Shown piece by piece: positions 8,519-17,343 of a stretch of 64,000 bases of DNA. Made by a program: the position numbers and the translations under genes. This DNA is from SZUA-35 sp964351995. GTDB taxonomy: Bacteria > Actinomycetota > Acidimicrobiia > Acidimicrobiales > SZUA-35. The number at the start of each line of letters is the position of its first letter. The first letter of the stretch is position 1. Under the pieces are notes generated by a model. The model did no database searches. It was not told the origin of the DNA and saw only the letters and a program-made list of their open reading frames with translations. The stretch is from positions 1 through 64,000 of the forward strand of contig CAYGQE010000013.1 of assembly GCA_964351995.1 (NCBI GenBank), read 5' to 3'.

Positions 8519-9600
8519 TGAGTGGAACCGGATCCGAATTGAAGATGCCCACCGAACGTCTCGGCGCCAGCGGCCCCGCAGTGTCGCGGCTGGCGCTTGG
8601 CACCATGACCTTCGGCGTCGAGACCGTCGAGTCAGATGCACGGCGACAAATGGACACGTTCGTCGAAGCCGGCGGCACATTCATCGACACCGCCGATGTG
8701 TACGGCGACGGCGAGTCCGAGCGGATCATTGGGCGGTGGGTGGCCGATCGGGGCGGAGCCGACGACCTCATTCTGGCAACGAAGGGTCGGTTCGCTCCCC
8801 CATCCGGGTCACCGGGAGCTTCTCGTCGGAGCTTGCGGCGGTCCGTTGATGCCAGCTTGGACCGTCTCGGAACCGACGCCATCGATCTCTACTTTGTTCA
8901 CGGATGGGACGAGCAGACCCCAGTTGCGGAAACCCTTGACACGCTTTCCTGCCTGGTCAGGGAGGGTAAGCTCCACGACATTGCGTGGTCCAACGTGACC
9001 GGCTGGCAGCTGCAGGAGATCGTCACCACGTCAAGGATCGGTGGCTACGTCGCTCCGATTGCGGTGCAGCCTCAGTACAACTTGCTCGACCGTGGGATCG
9101 AACTCGAAGTGCTGCCCTGCTGTCTTAGTGCTGGTCTGGCGATCACGCCTTGGTCACCGCTCGGTGGTGGCTGGTTGACGGGGAAGTATCGGCGCGAAGC
9201 ACGACCAACGGGTGCCACCCGGCTGGGCGATGACCCCACGAGAGGTGTCGAGGCCTACGACACCAGAAACAACGCACAGACCTGGCGCATTCTTGATGAG
9301 GTCCATGCCGTGGCCTCAGAGGTCGGTCGCCCGCTGACCCACGTGGCGCTTGCGTGGTTGCTCAACAGGCCCGGTGTGGCCTCGGTCCTGTTGGGCGCGC
9401 GAACGCAAGAGCAACTCGAGGACAACCTGGCAGCGGGTGATTTGGTGCTCGACCCAGGGCAACTCGAGCGGCTGACCTCGGTGTCAGCGTCTGGCCTGCC
9501 TCCGTACCCGTACGGGATGATCGAGGACTTCTGCGACGTCGACGTCTGGCAACTCCTCGGCACCGCCACCTCACGGGTCGTGGGCGCTAGAGCGTCCTGA
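8518..9600 (+). CDS. Aldo/keto reductase
   Basis: A 360-aa NADPH-dependent carbonyl reductase with a TIM-barrel fold. The catalytic tetrad is complete: D57 and Y62 (FIDTADVYG), K89 (LATKGR) and H128 (YFVHGWD). The N-terminus has the standard TERLGASGPAVSRLALGTMTFG. Start ATG 8518 is chosen because the MerR-type promoter places the transcript start there; an internal ATG at 8545 would also fit the family length. The stop lies inside the last codons of the convergent DUF1501 gene (14-bp tail overlap). Regulation by a MerR-family sensor is likely, which would suit detoxification of reactive carbonyls or redox compounds. Confidence 0.9.
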   Translation: MSGTGSELKMPTERLGASGPAVSRLALGTMTFGVETVESDARRQMDTFVEAGGTFIDTADVYGDGESERIIGRWVADRGGADDLILATKGRFAPPSGSPGASRRSLRRSVDASLDRLGTDAIDLYFVHGWDEQTPVAETLDTLSCLVREGKLHDIAWSNVTGWQLQEIVTTSRIGGYVAPIAVQPQYNLLDRGIELEVLPCCLSAGLAITPWSPLGGGWLTGKYRREARPTGATRLGDDPTRGVEAYDTRNNAQTWRILDEVHAVASEVGRPLTHVALAWLLNRPGVASVLLGARTQEQLEDNLAAGDLVLDPGQLERLTSVSASGLPPYPYGMIEDFCDVDVWQLLGTATSRVVGARAS

Positions 9601-11581
9601 AGCGGTCGACGTACTCCGCGCTCTCGCTGAAGTTCAGCATGACCGAGCCGCGTCGGCGGCCGGCATACAGCTCGGCGGTCCAGAACGTTCGTCCTTCCTC
9701 GTCGGGCACACGGTCCATCACGTTGGCATAGATCTGTTCGACGAACGCTTGATGCGACAACGTGCCGTAGAGGGTCGCAAATTCGTCGGAAGCGGCGAAG
9801 GCTTCGCTGACCGAATCGAGCGACATGTTCTGCGAGCTCCAGAACTCGAGACCGCCCTTGTCCGGAGCTCGGAGGAAGTACGCCTGGTAGAGCCGAGCGA
9901 TTGGGCCGTTGACGTCGAAGTCATACAGATCGGCAGCAGAGCTCGCCACGAACTCCTCCGACTCGGAGAAGCCAACCATCATCTGACCACGTGTCGTTCC
10001 CGTGTTCAAGCGATCGATCCAGAAGGCTCGACCACCATTGTCGGGGCTTCGGTCGAGGACGTTTGCGTAGACCTGGTCGACGAAGCCGCCGTTCGAGAGT
10101 TGGCCGTACCGTTTGACGAACTCTTCTGATTCGGAGAACGCCTGCGAGATCGTCGCCAGCGCAACGCCGGACCGGGCGGTGGCAAGCCAGTGCTCGAGGC
10201 CACGCGTGTCTGGCATGCGGAGGAAGTACGCCAGGTACAGGCGCATGAGCTGGGGCCGCACATTCTGCACAGGGATCGCTCCGCCCGATCCCGTGGTGCT
10301 GGAGCCAGGTGTCCCGAGGAGGGCCAAACCGCGATAGTCGCCGCCGAGGATCTCGTTCGAGTCCGCACCCAGCCATGTGTCGAGCACGTTGGCATAGACC
10401 GAGCGGAAGTCGACCTCGGGGATCTGGTTCCGGCGATTGTCGAGTTGGGTGAGTGACGGGAATGCTCCGTGGAAGCCGCCGACGACCGATGGCCCGATCG
10501 CCAGCATCGAGCTTGCCGAGCCGTGGTCAGTTCCCGATGAGTTGTTGGCCTGCGGCCGACGTCCGAACTCTGAGACCGTGAGGACCATGGTCTGATTGGC
10601 AAAACGGCTGTCGAGGTTGGCGTGGAAGGCCTGGAGCGCGTCGTTGAACTCTTGCATGCGTGCGGCGTGCATCGTCGGGTGACCGGCGTGACCGTCGAAG
10701 TCTCCGTAAGCGACGTTGATGACGCGGAGGCCGAGGTTGGCGTTGATCAATCGGGCGGCCAAGACCATGTCGGGAACGAGCGGATCGTCTGGCAGCGTGG
10801 CTGCATAGGCGGGAGCGAGCTTGCTGGCAACAGCAAGCGAGCTGCGACCCGCCTCGGCGAGCATGTCACCCAGGTCACCGAGTCCGGTGGAACCTGAAGC
10901 CATGGCGTCGAGCGCAGCCATCTGGCGCTGGTCGACGTCGCTGGCATTGGACGGATCGAACAGGCCGTGTGGGCTGACAGGTACACCAGTTGCATTGCGA
11001 CGGACGCCCTGCATCTGCAGGGGCACGGTCCGGCCGATGTGGACGCCATGGAATGGATCATTGCCTGGTAGGCCGTCGAGATAGCGGCCGATCCACCCTG
11101 AGGTGTGAACGCCGGAATGATTGCGGCCGTCCATCCAACGAGCCGTTGATTCGAAGTGGCTGAGGTCGTTGTCGGGATCACCGACGCCGTCGACGATGGC
11201 GACTTGCCCCTGTTGGAACAGGCTCTGGACGTAGCCCAGCTCAGGGTGCAGGCCGCGGCCGCTCCCGATGCCAAGCGCCCGGTTTGGCTGAATGGCCGTC
11301 GAGCCTCGGAGGTCGTAGTAGGTGCCATTGTCGATGGGGACCACGGTGTTGAGCCCGTCGTTGCCGCCTTCCATCCAGACGATGACCACGACGCCTTGGC
11401 CGGCAGACAGCGGTGTTGCTGCGCCGGCCATGTCGGCAAACGCTCCGCCGAGCATGGTGGCTCCACCAGCGGCAGCAGCGGCTTGCAAGAAGTAGCGGCG
11501 AGTCAACTGGTGCTGTCCCAGGTCTGGCGTACAAAGGGCGGCGTGGACCTCAGCGGTCGTGGGATCGAATCGGTTCATCAT
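9587..11581 (-). CDS. Tat-exported DUF1501 protein with C-terminal DUF4214 modules
   Basis: A 664-aa protein. The twin-arginine signal TRRYFLQAAAAAGGATMLGG (residues 27-46) is followed by a likely cut near GAA-TP. The DUF1501 (sulfatase-like fold) domain spans about 60-400 with WMEGGNDGLNTVVP, HFESTARWMDG and TVSEFGRRPQAN. From about 437 to the end there are four DUF4214 modules in A-B-A-B order (for example LMRLYLAYFLRMPDTRGLEHW, then FVDQVYANVLDRSPDNGGRAFW). The ATG overlaps the stop of the upstream DUF1800 gene (TGATG). DUF1501-DUF1800 pairs are common in environmental bacteria, with role unknown. The DUF4214 tail is also present in the protease at 52.8-53.8 kb. Confidence 0.88.
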   Translation of the reverse strand: MMNRFDPTTAEVHAALCTPDLGQHQLTRRYFLQAAAAAGGATMLGGAFADMAGAATPLSAGQGVVVIVWMEGGNDGLNTVVPIDNGTYYDLRGSTAIQPNRALGIGSGRGLHPELGYVQSLFQQGQVAIVDGVGDPDNDLSHFESTARWMDGRNHSGVHTSGWIGRYLDGLPGNDPFHGVHIGRTVPLQMQGVRRNATGVPVSPHGLFDPSNASDVDQRQMAALDAMASGSTGLGDLGDMLAEAGRSSLAVASKLAPAYAATLPDDPLVPDMVLAARLINANLGLRVINVAYGDFDGHAGHPTMHAARMQEFNDALQAFHANLDSRFANQTMVLTVSEFGRRPQANNSSGTDHGSASSMLAIGPSVVGGFHGAFPSLTQLDNRRNQIPEVDFRSVYANVLDTWLGADSNEILGGDYRGLALLGTPGSSTTGSGGAIPVQNVRPQLMRLYLAYFLRMPDTRGLEHWLATARSGVALATISQAFSESEEFVKRYGQLSNGGFVDQVYANVLDRSPDNGGRAFWIDRLNTGTTRGQMMVGFSESEEFVASSAADLYDFDVNGPIARLYQAYFLRAPDKGGLEFWSSQNMSLDSVSEAFAASDEFATLYGTLSHQAFVEQIYANVMDRVPDEEGRTFWTAELYAGRRRGSVMLNFSESAEYVDRFRTL

Positions 11582-12900
11582 CAGCCCATCTGGAAATCGG
11601 GAGTGAGCAGGGGCAGAAAGAGCAAGCCGGCACGCTCGGCCCACTTCGACGTCGATCGCTCGGACCTCACGAATTGCTCGAGCGCTGATCGCGTGGCCGG
11701 CGAGGCGTCCCCGATGCCGTAGTGATCGAGTGCCGCCTGAACCGAATCGCCAACCGAAACGATGTAGTTGCCGCGGTTTGCGCCCGACTCGATGCGATCG
11801 TCGACGTGGTCGAGCACGCCGGCGGAGTACTGCTGCCACCGCATACCGCTCGCGAAGCTCGTCTTGGACCACACCGCCGATGACGACACCCAGTATTCGT
11901 TCTGCTTCCAACCCGCAACGTTGGGCGGTCGAAACGGCGTTTGGCCCATGCCCGAGAGACTCCACTGGGGGTTGGTGTCGGCGCACCGGAGGCCGGTGTG
12001 CTTCATCGCTGCGACGGCGAACTCGATGGGACTTCGCACCAGGCCCTGCTTGGCTCGCTCCGATCGGAACTCAGGGTGGTTGAAGATCGCACGCAACGCC
12101 GCAGTGATGTCCCACGCAGGCCGGAATGCAGCGGCGATGTCGTTGATGATCGAAGCAGAGGGCTCGGGGTACGCAAAGAACGACCAGAGCTTCTCGGCCA
12201 TGAACTGGGAAACCCGCACACCTTTCTGGCTGAAGATCAGGTTGATGATGTCGGGTCCTCGGTAGTTGCCGGTCTGGCCGAAGAACGTCTTCGATCCGCC
12301 GTCGTGCTTGCTCGCGTTGAAGAAGTACCGATCGTCGTCGTCAAGACCGTGCCCAGTCCAGGCCCGGGCAGACTCGACCACGTCCTGCTCGGTGTATTCA
12401 TTGACGCCCAGTGTGAACAGCTCCATGAGCTCGCGAGCGAAGTTCTCGTTCGGCGAACCCAACACGTTTCGGTCATTGTCCAGATAGGCGATCATCGCAG
12501 GCTGTAGCGACACGTTGTGGGTCAGGCTGATGAAGCTGCCCATGCCGGCTGAGCGGAACAGTTGGTTCTGCTCGAAGAGGGCCAGGTGATCGAAGGTCTT
12601 GTCGAGCGAGGTGCAGAAGTGCCCGTGCCAGAACAGCGTCATCTTCTCGACGATGGCGGCATTGGAGCCGGCGGCTCGGTCCAGCCAGAAGTGGACCATG
12701 TCAGTGAAGCGTTGGTATCCGCCTCGATCTGGATCCATGTTCGGTGCGCCAACGCTGGGTGGAATGGCGGCTGAGGTGTCGAGGACCGCTTCGACGGCAT
12801 CGGCCCAGTCGAGCGTAGACAGTGCCGTGATCTCCGCTGGAAGCGCTGCGAATCGGGATCGCCGCAGCAGGTGAGCGATGTCGATCGGATTGGACGGCAT
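11581..12900 (-). CDS. DUF1800 family protein
   Basis: A 439-aa protein starting MPSNPIDIAHLLRRSRF, the usual DUF1800 opening. It continues with WLDRAAGSNAAIVEKMTLFWHGHFCTS and NENFARELMELFTLGVNEYTEQDV, which are family hallmarks. A TFFGQTGNYRGPDIINLIF segment and a PNVAGWKQNEYW motif follow. I see no signal peptide, though the family is usually exported; an upstream in-frame extension to 12990 exists, but its sequence does not look like a leader. It is first gene of a two-gene operon with the DUF1501 protein (1-bp stop/start overlap). Function is unknown in the family. Confidence 0.88.
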   Translation of the reverse strand: MPSNPIDIAHLLRRSRFAALPAEITALSTLDWADAVEAVLDTSAAIPPSVGAPNMDPDRGGYQRFTDMVHFWLDRAAGSNAAIVEKMTLFWHGHFCTSLDKTFDHLALFEQNQLFRSAGMGSFISLTHNVSLQPAMIAYLDNDRNVLGSPNENFARELMELFTLGVNEYTEQDVVESARAWTGHGLDDDDRYFFNASKHDGGSKTFFGQTGNYRGPDIINLIFSQKGVRVSQFMAEKLWSFFAYPEPSASIINDIAAAFRPAWDITAALRAIFNHPEFRSERAKQGLVRSPIEFAVAAMKHTGLRCADTNPQWSLSGMGQTPFRPPNVAGWKQNEYWVSSSAVWSKTSFASGMRWQQYSAGVLDHVDDRIESGANRGNYIVSVGDSVQAALDHYGIGDASPATRSALEQFVRSERSTSKWAERAGLLFLPLLTPDFQMG

Positions 12901-13016
12901 GGAAGCAGTTACGGCACAAAGCACACCGACATTGAGCTGAAGGTCCCATTTTGCTGAGATGAGTTGCTTGGTGCGATGGCGCCGCAGCACAACAAAAGTG
13001 CTCCGAGCGTGAGACG

Positions 13017-14014
13017 TCAGCGCTGTCTGTGCTTCCAGGGGCCGGTGTCGGCTTTCGGTTCGCGTGGCAAGCCGAGCACTCGCTCACCGATGATGTTGCG
13101 TTGAATTTCGTCTGATCCGCTGGCGATGCGGTAGCCCGGAGCGCCGAGCACGTTCTCGCCCCATGCAAATGTGCCCCACTCACCGATGTCGGCGGAGAGC
13201 CTGGGCCCGAGAATCGAACTGACCATTGCCGACATCTGGTACATCCCCTCGGTCCACAACAACTTGCCGAGCGAGCCCTCTGGCCCGGGTGTGCCCGACT
13301 TCGCGAGGTCAGCAGCCCTACGGTTGGTCAGCGATTCGACCCGACCCCGGATGTACAGCGCGGCGAGACCGTCGCGGATCAGTGGATCGTTGGCAACCCC
13401 GAGGTCCCGTGCTGTTGCCAACGCCTTGCCCCAGGTGCCGCCAGAGGCACTTCCGCCTTCTCCCTCTGAGTGGTCGCGTTCGAAGCCGAGTGTGGTGAGT
13501 ACAACCTTGGCCTTCTTCGCCCAGGCGCACGGTGTCAGGGACTCGCACGTCGCTGAAGAACACCTCGCAGAACGACGAGCCTCCACCCATCTGTGGGATC
13601 GGTCGTATGTCGATCCCCGGCAAGTCCATCGCGATGATGAAGGCGGTCATGCCCTTGTGTTTCAACCAGCGTGCGGGTGACTGAGACCGACTCGTGGACA
13701 CCGGGGGTGACGAAACGCCGCTCCAGTCGGCCGAATGCCCGCGCGTGTGATCGGCTCAGGCCGAGGCCGCCCAGTTCTCGAGGCCAGGTGATGGCGTGGT
13801 AGCCACACTCGGCCTTTGCCCGCACCCAATCGAGCAGCGAGTCGAGATAAGCACGCTCGGCATCGAGGGTCAGTGCGTGGAAAACCGACACGTCGAGTTC
13901 GCCTTCGCCCCACGCCTGTTCGGTCGCTGGCTGCCGTCGCTCCAGCCTGGTCCCGAGCCATTCCTCGGCTTGCGTCGCAAAGTCCTCGACGCTGATCTCT
14001 GCGGGAACGCCCAT
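13017..14014 (-). pseudogene. Acyl-CoA dehydrogenase pseudogene (deletion plus frameshift)
   Basis: Three reading frames hold consecutive parts of one acyl-CoA dehydrogenase. From ATG 14014 to about 13680: the N-terminal helical domain (GYHAITWPRELGGLGLSRSH ... RFVTPGVHESVSVT). Then, in another frame, from about 13665: HKGMTAFIIAMDLPGIDIRP and FFSDVRVPDTVRLGEEGQG. From about 13510, in a third frame: KVVLTTLGFERD through YRIASGSDEIQRNIIGERVL. Between parts one and two about 110 residues are missing, including the SEPGAGSD flavin/substrate region. The second break looks like a small deletion around a repeated AAGG. Such a protein cannot bind FAD properly. Sequencing error is unlikely to remove 110 codons. 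Confidence 0.85.
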
Positions 14015-14085
14015 CGCCGGAACGTACTCACCGCAGTCGGGCGAGGCAAGCAGGCTTGCTTCTGGGGTGTCGACGTCTGAGGTTG

Positions 14086-15063
14086 CTAGCGATTGCGCGA
14101 CACCAGGTTTCGAGCCACGTTCACGATCGACTGGCGTTTCTCGGGGTCTCGAAGCAGACGGCTGACCTGGAACACGACGAAGTCCTTGGTGACCCGGGTG
14201 ACCTCCGGGAGGTCCCTGAGTTCGGGCTTCACCGGTAGGAGCGAGTAGCCCGCAGCCGTCATGTCCGGGCCAGCGATGCGCTGACAGATCCAGATCTCGG
14301 CTGCGGTCAGGTTGCGTTTGGGGCCCGAGTGGCGTGAGGTGTTGTGCGATTCGACCACCGCGGAGTGCAGTTGTCGGGTCTCCAAGAAGTCGGCCAGACG
14401 GGTCCCTACCGCATCGGGATCGGCGATGAGGTCCTCGAACCTGACGACCTCCACCGGTGGCTTGCCTCGCCACTTCGCCTCGGTCAAGCGGCGTTGGGAC
14501 ATGCGCCAATAGAGCGCGTAAGCGACCGGGTGGTACGAACGGGGGTCGCCGTCACCGCCCTTCCATACGTCGAGATTCTTGTAGCTCCGCATGATGTCTC
14601 TGGGGTCACGCAAGAGGTGAATGAAGCGAGTCTCGGGCCACACCTCGTGGAGACGTTCGAGATGCAGAAAGTCCTGTGGCGTCTTGTAGCCGAACCGATC
14701 GCACTGACTGGCGCCGGCGAGCTCGGCGAGCCATTCGCTCGCAAGGTCATGCCAGAGGGGCCTCGTCCCGCGGTGTCGGTCAATCAGTTCGATCTCCATG
14801 CGGTCGATGTCATCAAGCGTGACCGGAGGCGTCTCGAAGTCCTTCTCCCATTTGATGCGGGCCCGGGTCTCCCACGCCAGACGGTCGACGAAACGGACGA
14901 GTTGGTCGTCGCTCATCGGCCCGAAGGTGATGGCCTCAGCCTTTTGTACGACGTAGAGATCGTCGAAGACCCAGAGGTCTTTCAATGTGGAGAGGACGTG
15001 GGCCAAGAACGAACTCCCGCTTCGCGGAAGCCCGACAATGATCAGCGCAGGTGAGGTGGACAT
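14086..15063 (-). CDS. PAPS-dependent sulfotransferase family protein
   Basis: A 325-aa cytoplasmic enzyme transferring sulfate from PAPS to a hydroxyl or amine. The 5'-phosphosulfate loop is GLPRSGSSFL (residues 11-20) and the 3'-phosphate site is RDPRDIMRSY (152-161). A conserved RFGYKTPQDFLHLERLHEVWP lies between. These make the family clear; the acceptor (lipid, glycan or small molecule) is not readable. It follows pncB by 78 bp on the same strand and precedes the acyl-CoA dehydrogenase pseudogene. ATG start at 15063. Confidence 0.85.
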   Translation of the reverse strand: MSTSPALIIVGLPRSGSSFLAHVLSTLKDLWVFDDLYVVQKAEAITFGPMSDDQLVRFVDRLAWETRARIKWEKDFETPPVTLDDIDRMEIELIDRHRGTRPLWHDLASEWLAELAGASQCDRFGYKTPQDFLHLERLHEVWPETRFIHLLRDPRDIMRSYKNLDVWKGGDGDPRSYHPVAYALYWRMSQRRLTEAKWRGKPPVEVVRFEDLIADPDAVGTRLADFLETRQLHSAVVESHNTSRHSGPKRNLTAAEIWICQRIAGPDMTAAGYSLLPVKPELRDLPEVTRVTKDFVVFQVSRLLRDPEKRQSIVNVARNLVSRNR

Positions 15064-15141
15064 TCAGCTCGATTCATTCGTCGCCCGGGAATCAACTCCC
15101 ACAACGGCATTTGACGAACGGACTTGAGCCCGCGCACGAAA

Positions 15142-16713
15142 TCAGCGCAGTTGCGCCACCAACTGCTGTTTGAGGTCCCAGAGTTCGGTGCTGAGCGACA
15201 CGTGGTATCGGTGAGGGTTGACGAGCCGTAACACGCCAGGGTCGAGGCGTTCGAGATCCCGAACCCGTCGGGCGCGTAGTTCTTCCAGCGGAGCCGGGTC
15301 CTCCAGGCGCCGACCCTGATCGAGTACTGCCTCGAGCAGCGGTTCCACCGCAGAGATCGAGCCCGTTTCGAGCGTTCGAGTCGTTCCCGCCTCGACGGGG
15401 TGGCGCAGTTCGATGGTGTCTCCAATGGTGGGCGCTGGCTCTTCACGCACGGTCATCAGATCGGCGGTCGAAAGGCCGCGGCTGTCGTAGATGCGGTAGA
15501 GATCCTTGTCGCCAGGGTTTGCGGTTTTGGCCGGCGTGTCAGACACCTTGATCGCTGGTTGGAGTGCTGAACCGTCGCTGATGGCCACGAGTTTGTAGAC
15601 ACCGTCGAGGTAGGCCTGTCCTTGCGAGGCGCTCAGCTTCGAGCCGGCGCCCATCACCAGCCGACCAATCAGCTGCTTCGGGTCCATGCCATAGCGGGGC
15701 GCTTCGAGGTCGATCTGGGCCAGGATCTGGAAGATCGCCAGCTCGTCGAGGCCTGAAGACAACACGATGCGAGTCTCGGGGAAGCCGGCATCGGCGAGCA
15801 TCTTGCCGGCCAGGATCGCCAGGTAGGCAAGATCGCCACTGTCCAAGCGGATACCCACTGGCTCGTGACCCTTGGACCGCAACTCGTCGAACACGGTGAT
15901 GGCGTTGGGGATGCCGCTGCCGAGCGTGTCGATGGTGTCGACCAGAAGCAGGCAATCGTCGGGATAGGTCTCGGCGTAGGCCCGGAAGGCGCCGATCTCA
16001 CCTTCGCCGAGGGCGAGGAACGCCTGAACGAGCGAATGAGCGTGGGTACCTCGTGGCTCGATGCCCATGGCGTGCGACAACCCGACGTTCGATGACGCTG
16101 CGGCGCCGCCGATGAGCGCGGCCCGACCGGCAGCGTTCGCGCCGAAGTGAGCTGAGCGGCGGAGCCCGAACTCGAGCACCGGTTGGCCGCGCGATGCCTC
16201 GGCCAGGCGGGATGCTTTTGTGGCGATGAGGGTCTGGAAGTTGAGGTGGTTGAGCAGCGAGGTCTCGAGGATCTGGGCCATGACGAGCGGGCCGTCGATC
16301 ATCACCACGGGCGCATTGGCGTGCACGACACGGCCCTCGGGCACAGCACGCAGCGAGATCCCTTCGAATGTGCCATTGGCTCGCAGCCACGCCAGGAAGT
16401 CGTGATCGAAGACGGCCGTTCCCGCAGGACTGCGTTGGGCAGCGAGGACGGCGATCTCCTCGTCGCCGAACCGTGAAGACTCCATCCAGTCCAGCAGCCA
16501 CTCCATTCCCGCAGCGATGCAGTAGCCAGCTTGGTGGCTGCCGTAGTTGGGCGACCGGCGAAAGAAGTGCTCGAACAGCGCAGGCCGTTCGTGGAGCCCG
16601 CGCCGGAAGTACGCCTGCGACATGGTGAGTTGGTACTGATCGGTGAAGAGGACGCCCTCGATCAGTGAACGGTCGGCTTTGGACTGATGCAGTGTTGACT
16701 CCACGGTGGGCAT
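15142..16713 (-). CDS. pncB: Nicotinate phosphoribosyltransferase
   Basis: A 523-aa enzyme making nicotinate mononucleotide from nicotinate, PRPP and ATP (Preiss-Handler NAD salvage). Landmarks are LFTDQYQLTMSQAYFRRG near the N-terminus, EFGLRRSAHFGANA, SNVGLSHAMGIEPRGTHAHS in the active-site region, and GIRLDSGDLAYLA in the phosphoribosyl-binding half. The length is that of the long (human-like) NAPRTase class. It is divergent from pncA with only 30 bp between start codons, so both are probably controlled from one small region. Confidence 0.95.
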   Translation of the reverse strand: MPTVESTLHQSKADRSLIEGVLFTDQYQLTMSQAYFRRGLHERPALFEHFFRRSPNYGSHQAGYCIAAGMEWLLDWMESSRFGDEEIAVLAAQRSPAGTAVFDHDFLAWLRANGTFEGISLRAVPEGRVVHANAPVVMIDGPLVMAQILETSLLNHLNFQTLIATKASRLAEASRGQPVLEFGLRRSAHFGANAAGRAALIGGAAASSNVGLSHAMGIEPRGTHAHSLVQAFLALGEGEIGAFRAYAETYPDDCLLLVDTIDTLGSGIPNAITVFDELRSKGHEPVGIRLDSGDLAYLAILAGKMLADAGFPETRIVLSSGLDELAIFQILAQIDLEAPRYGMDPKQLIGRLVMGAGSKLSASQGQAYLDGVYKLVAISDGSALQPAIKVSDTPAKTANPGDKDLYRIYDSRGLSTADLMTVREEPAPTIGDTIELRHPVEAGTTRTLETGSISAVEPLLEAVLDQGRRLEDPAPLEELRARRVRDLERLDPGVLRLVNPHRYHVSLSTELWDLKQQLVAQLR

Positions 16714-16743
16714 TCTGTCAGCAGATCACGGCAGACTCTCGGG

Positions 16744-17343
16744 ATGGTTGAAGCAACTGCACCCGCGTTCGATCCCACCGTTGCCCTGATCATCGTTGAC
16801 GTCCAAAACGACTTCGCCGATCCCGAAGGCTCGTTGTACGTCGCTGGCGGGGACGAGATCCTGCCGTTGATCAATTCGCTTGCCGCCGCTGCAATGGCGG
16901 CCGGGTCACCCGTGCTGCTCACCCAGGACTGGCACCCGGAGGAAACGCCCCACTTCATCGACGATGGTGGCGTGTGGCCGCGTCATTGCGTTCGGGACAC
17001 GTGGGGCGCGGCGCTGCACAAAGACTTGCTTGTGTCCGGGCCAGTCGTTCGCAAGGGTGTCGACGGCGAAGACGGCTACTCCGGTTTCACCGTGAAGGAT
17101 CCGCTGAGCGAGGAAACCACCGCGACTGAACTGGATCGACTGTTGCGTGAGGCCGGGGCGACATCGACGGTGGTCGTTGGTATCGCCCTCGATGTGTGTG
17201 TCAAAGCAACGGCAGAAGACGCCAGGGCCAACGGCTACGGCGTGACCGTGATTCGCGACGCCACCAGAGCCGTCAATCTCGAACCTGGCGATGGCGATCG
17301 AGCTGTCGCGGCACTTGTCGCCGGTGGCATCTCTGTTGTTTGA
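16744..17343 (+). CDS. pncA: Nicotinamidase
   Basis: A 199-aa isochorismatase-fold hydrolase converting nicotinamide to nicotinate, the substrate of the neighbouring PncB. The catalytic triad is D19 (IIVDVQNDF), K104 (VVRKG) and C152 (GIALDVCVKATAEDA). Metal ligands are D62, H64, H70 and H81 (TQDWHPEETPHF ... WPRHC). All correspond to residues known in mycobacterial PncA. The end overlaps the start of hrpA by 53 bp. Confidence 0.96.
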   Translation: MVEATAPAFDPTVALIIVDVQNDFADPEGSLYVAGGDEILPLINSLAAAAMAAGSPVLLTQDWHPEETPHFIDDGGVWPRHCVRDTWGAALHKDLLVSGPVVRKGVDGEDGYSGFTVKDPLSEETTATELDRLLREAGATSTVVVGIALDVCVKATAEDARANGYGVTVIRDATRAVNLEPGDGDRAVAALVAGGISVV

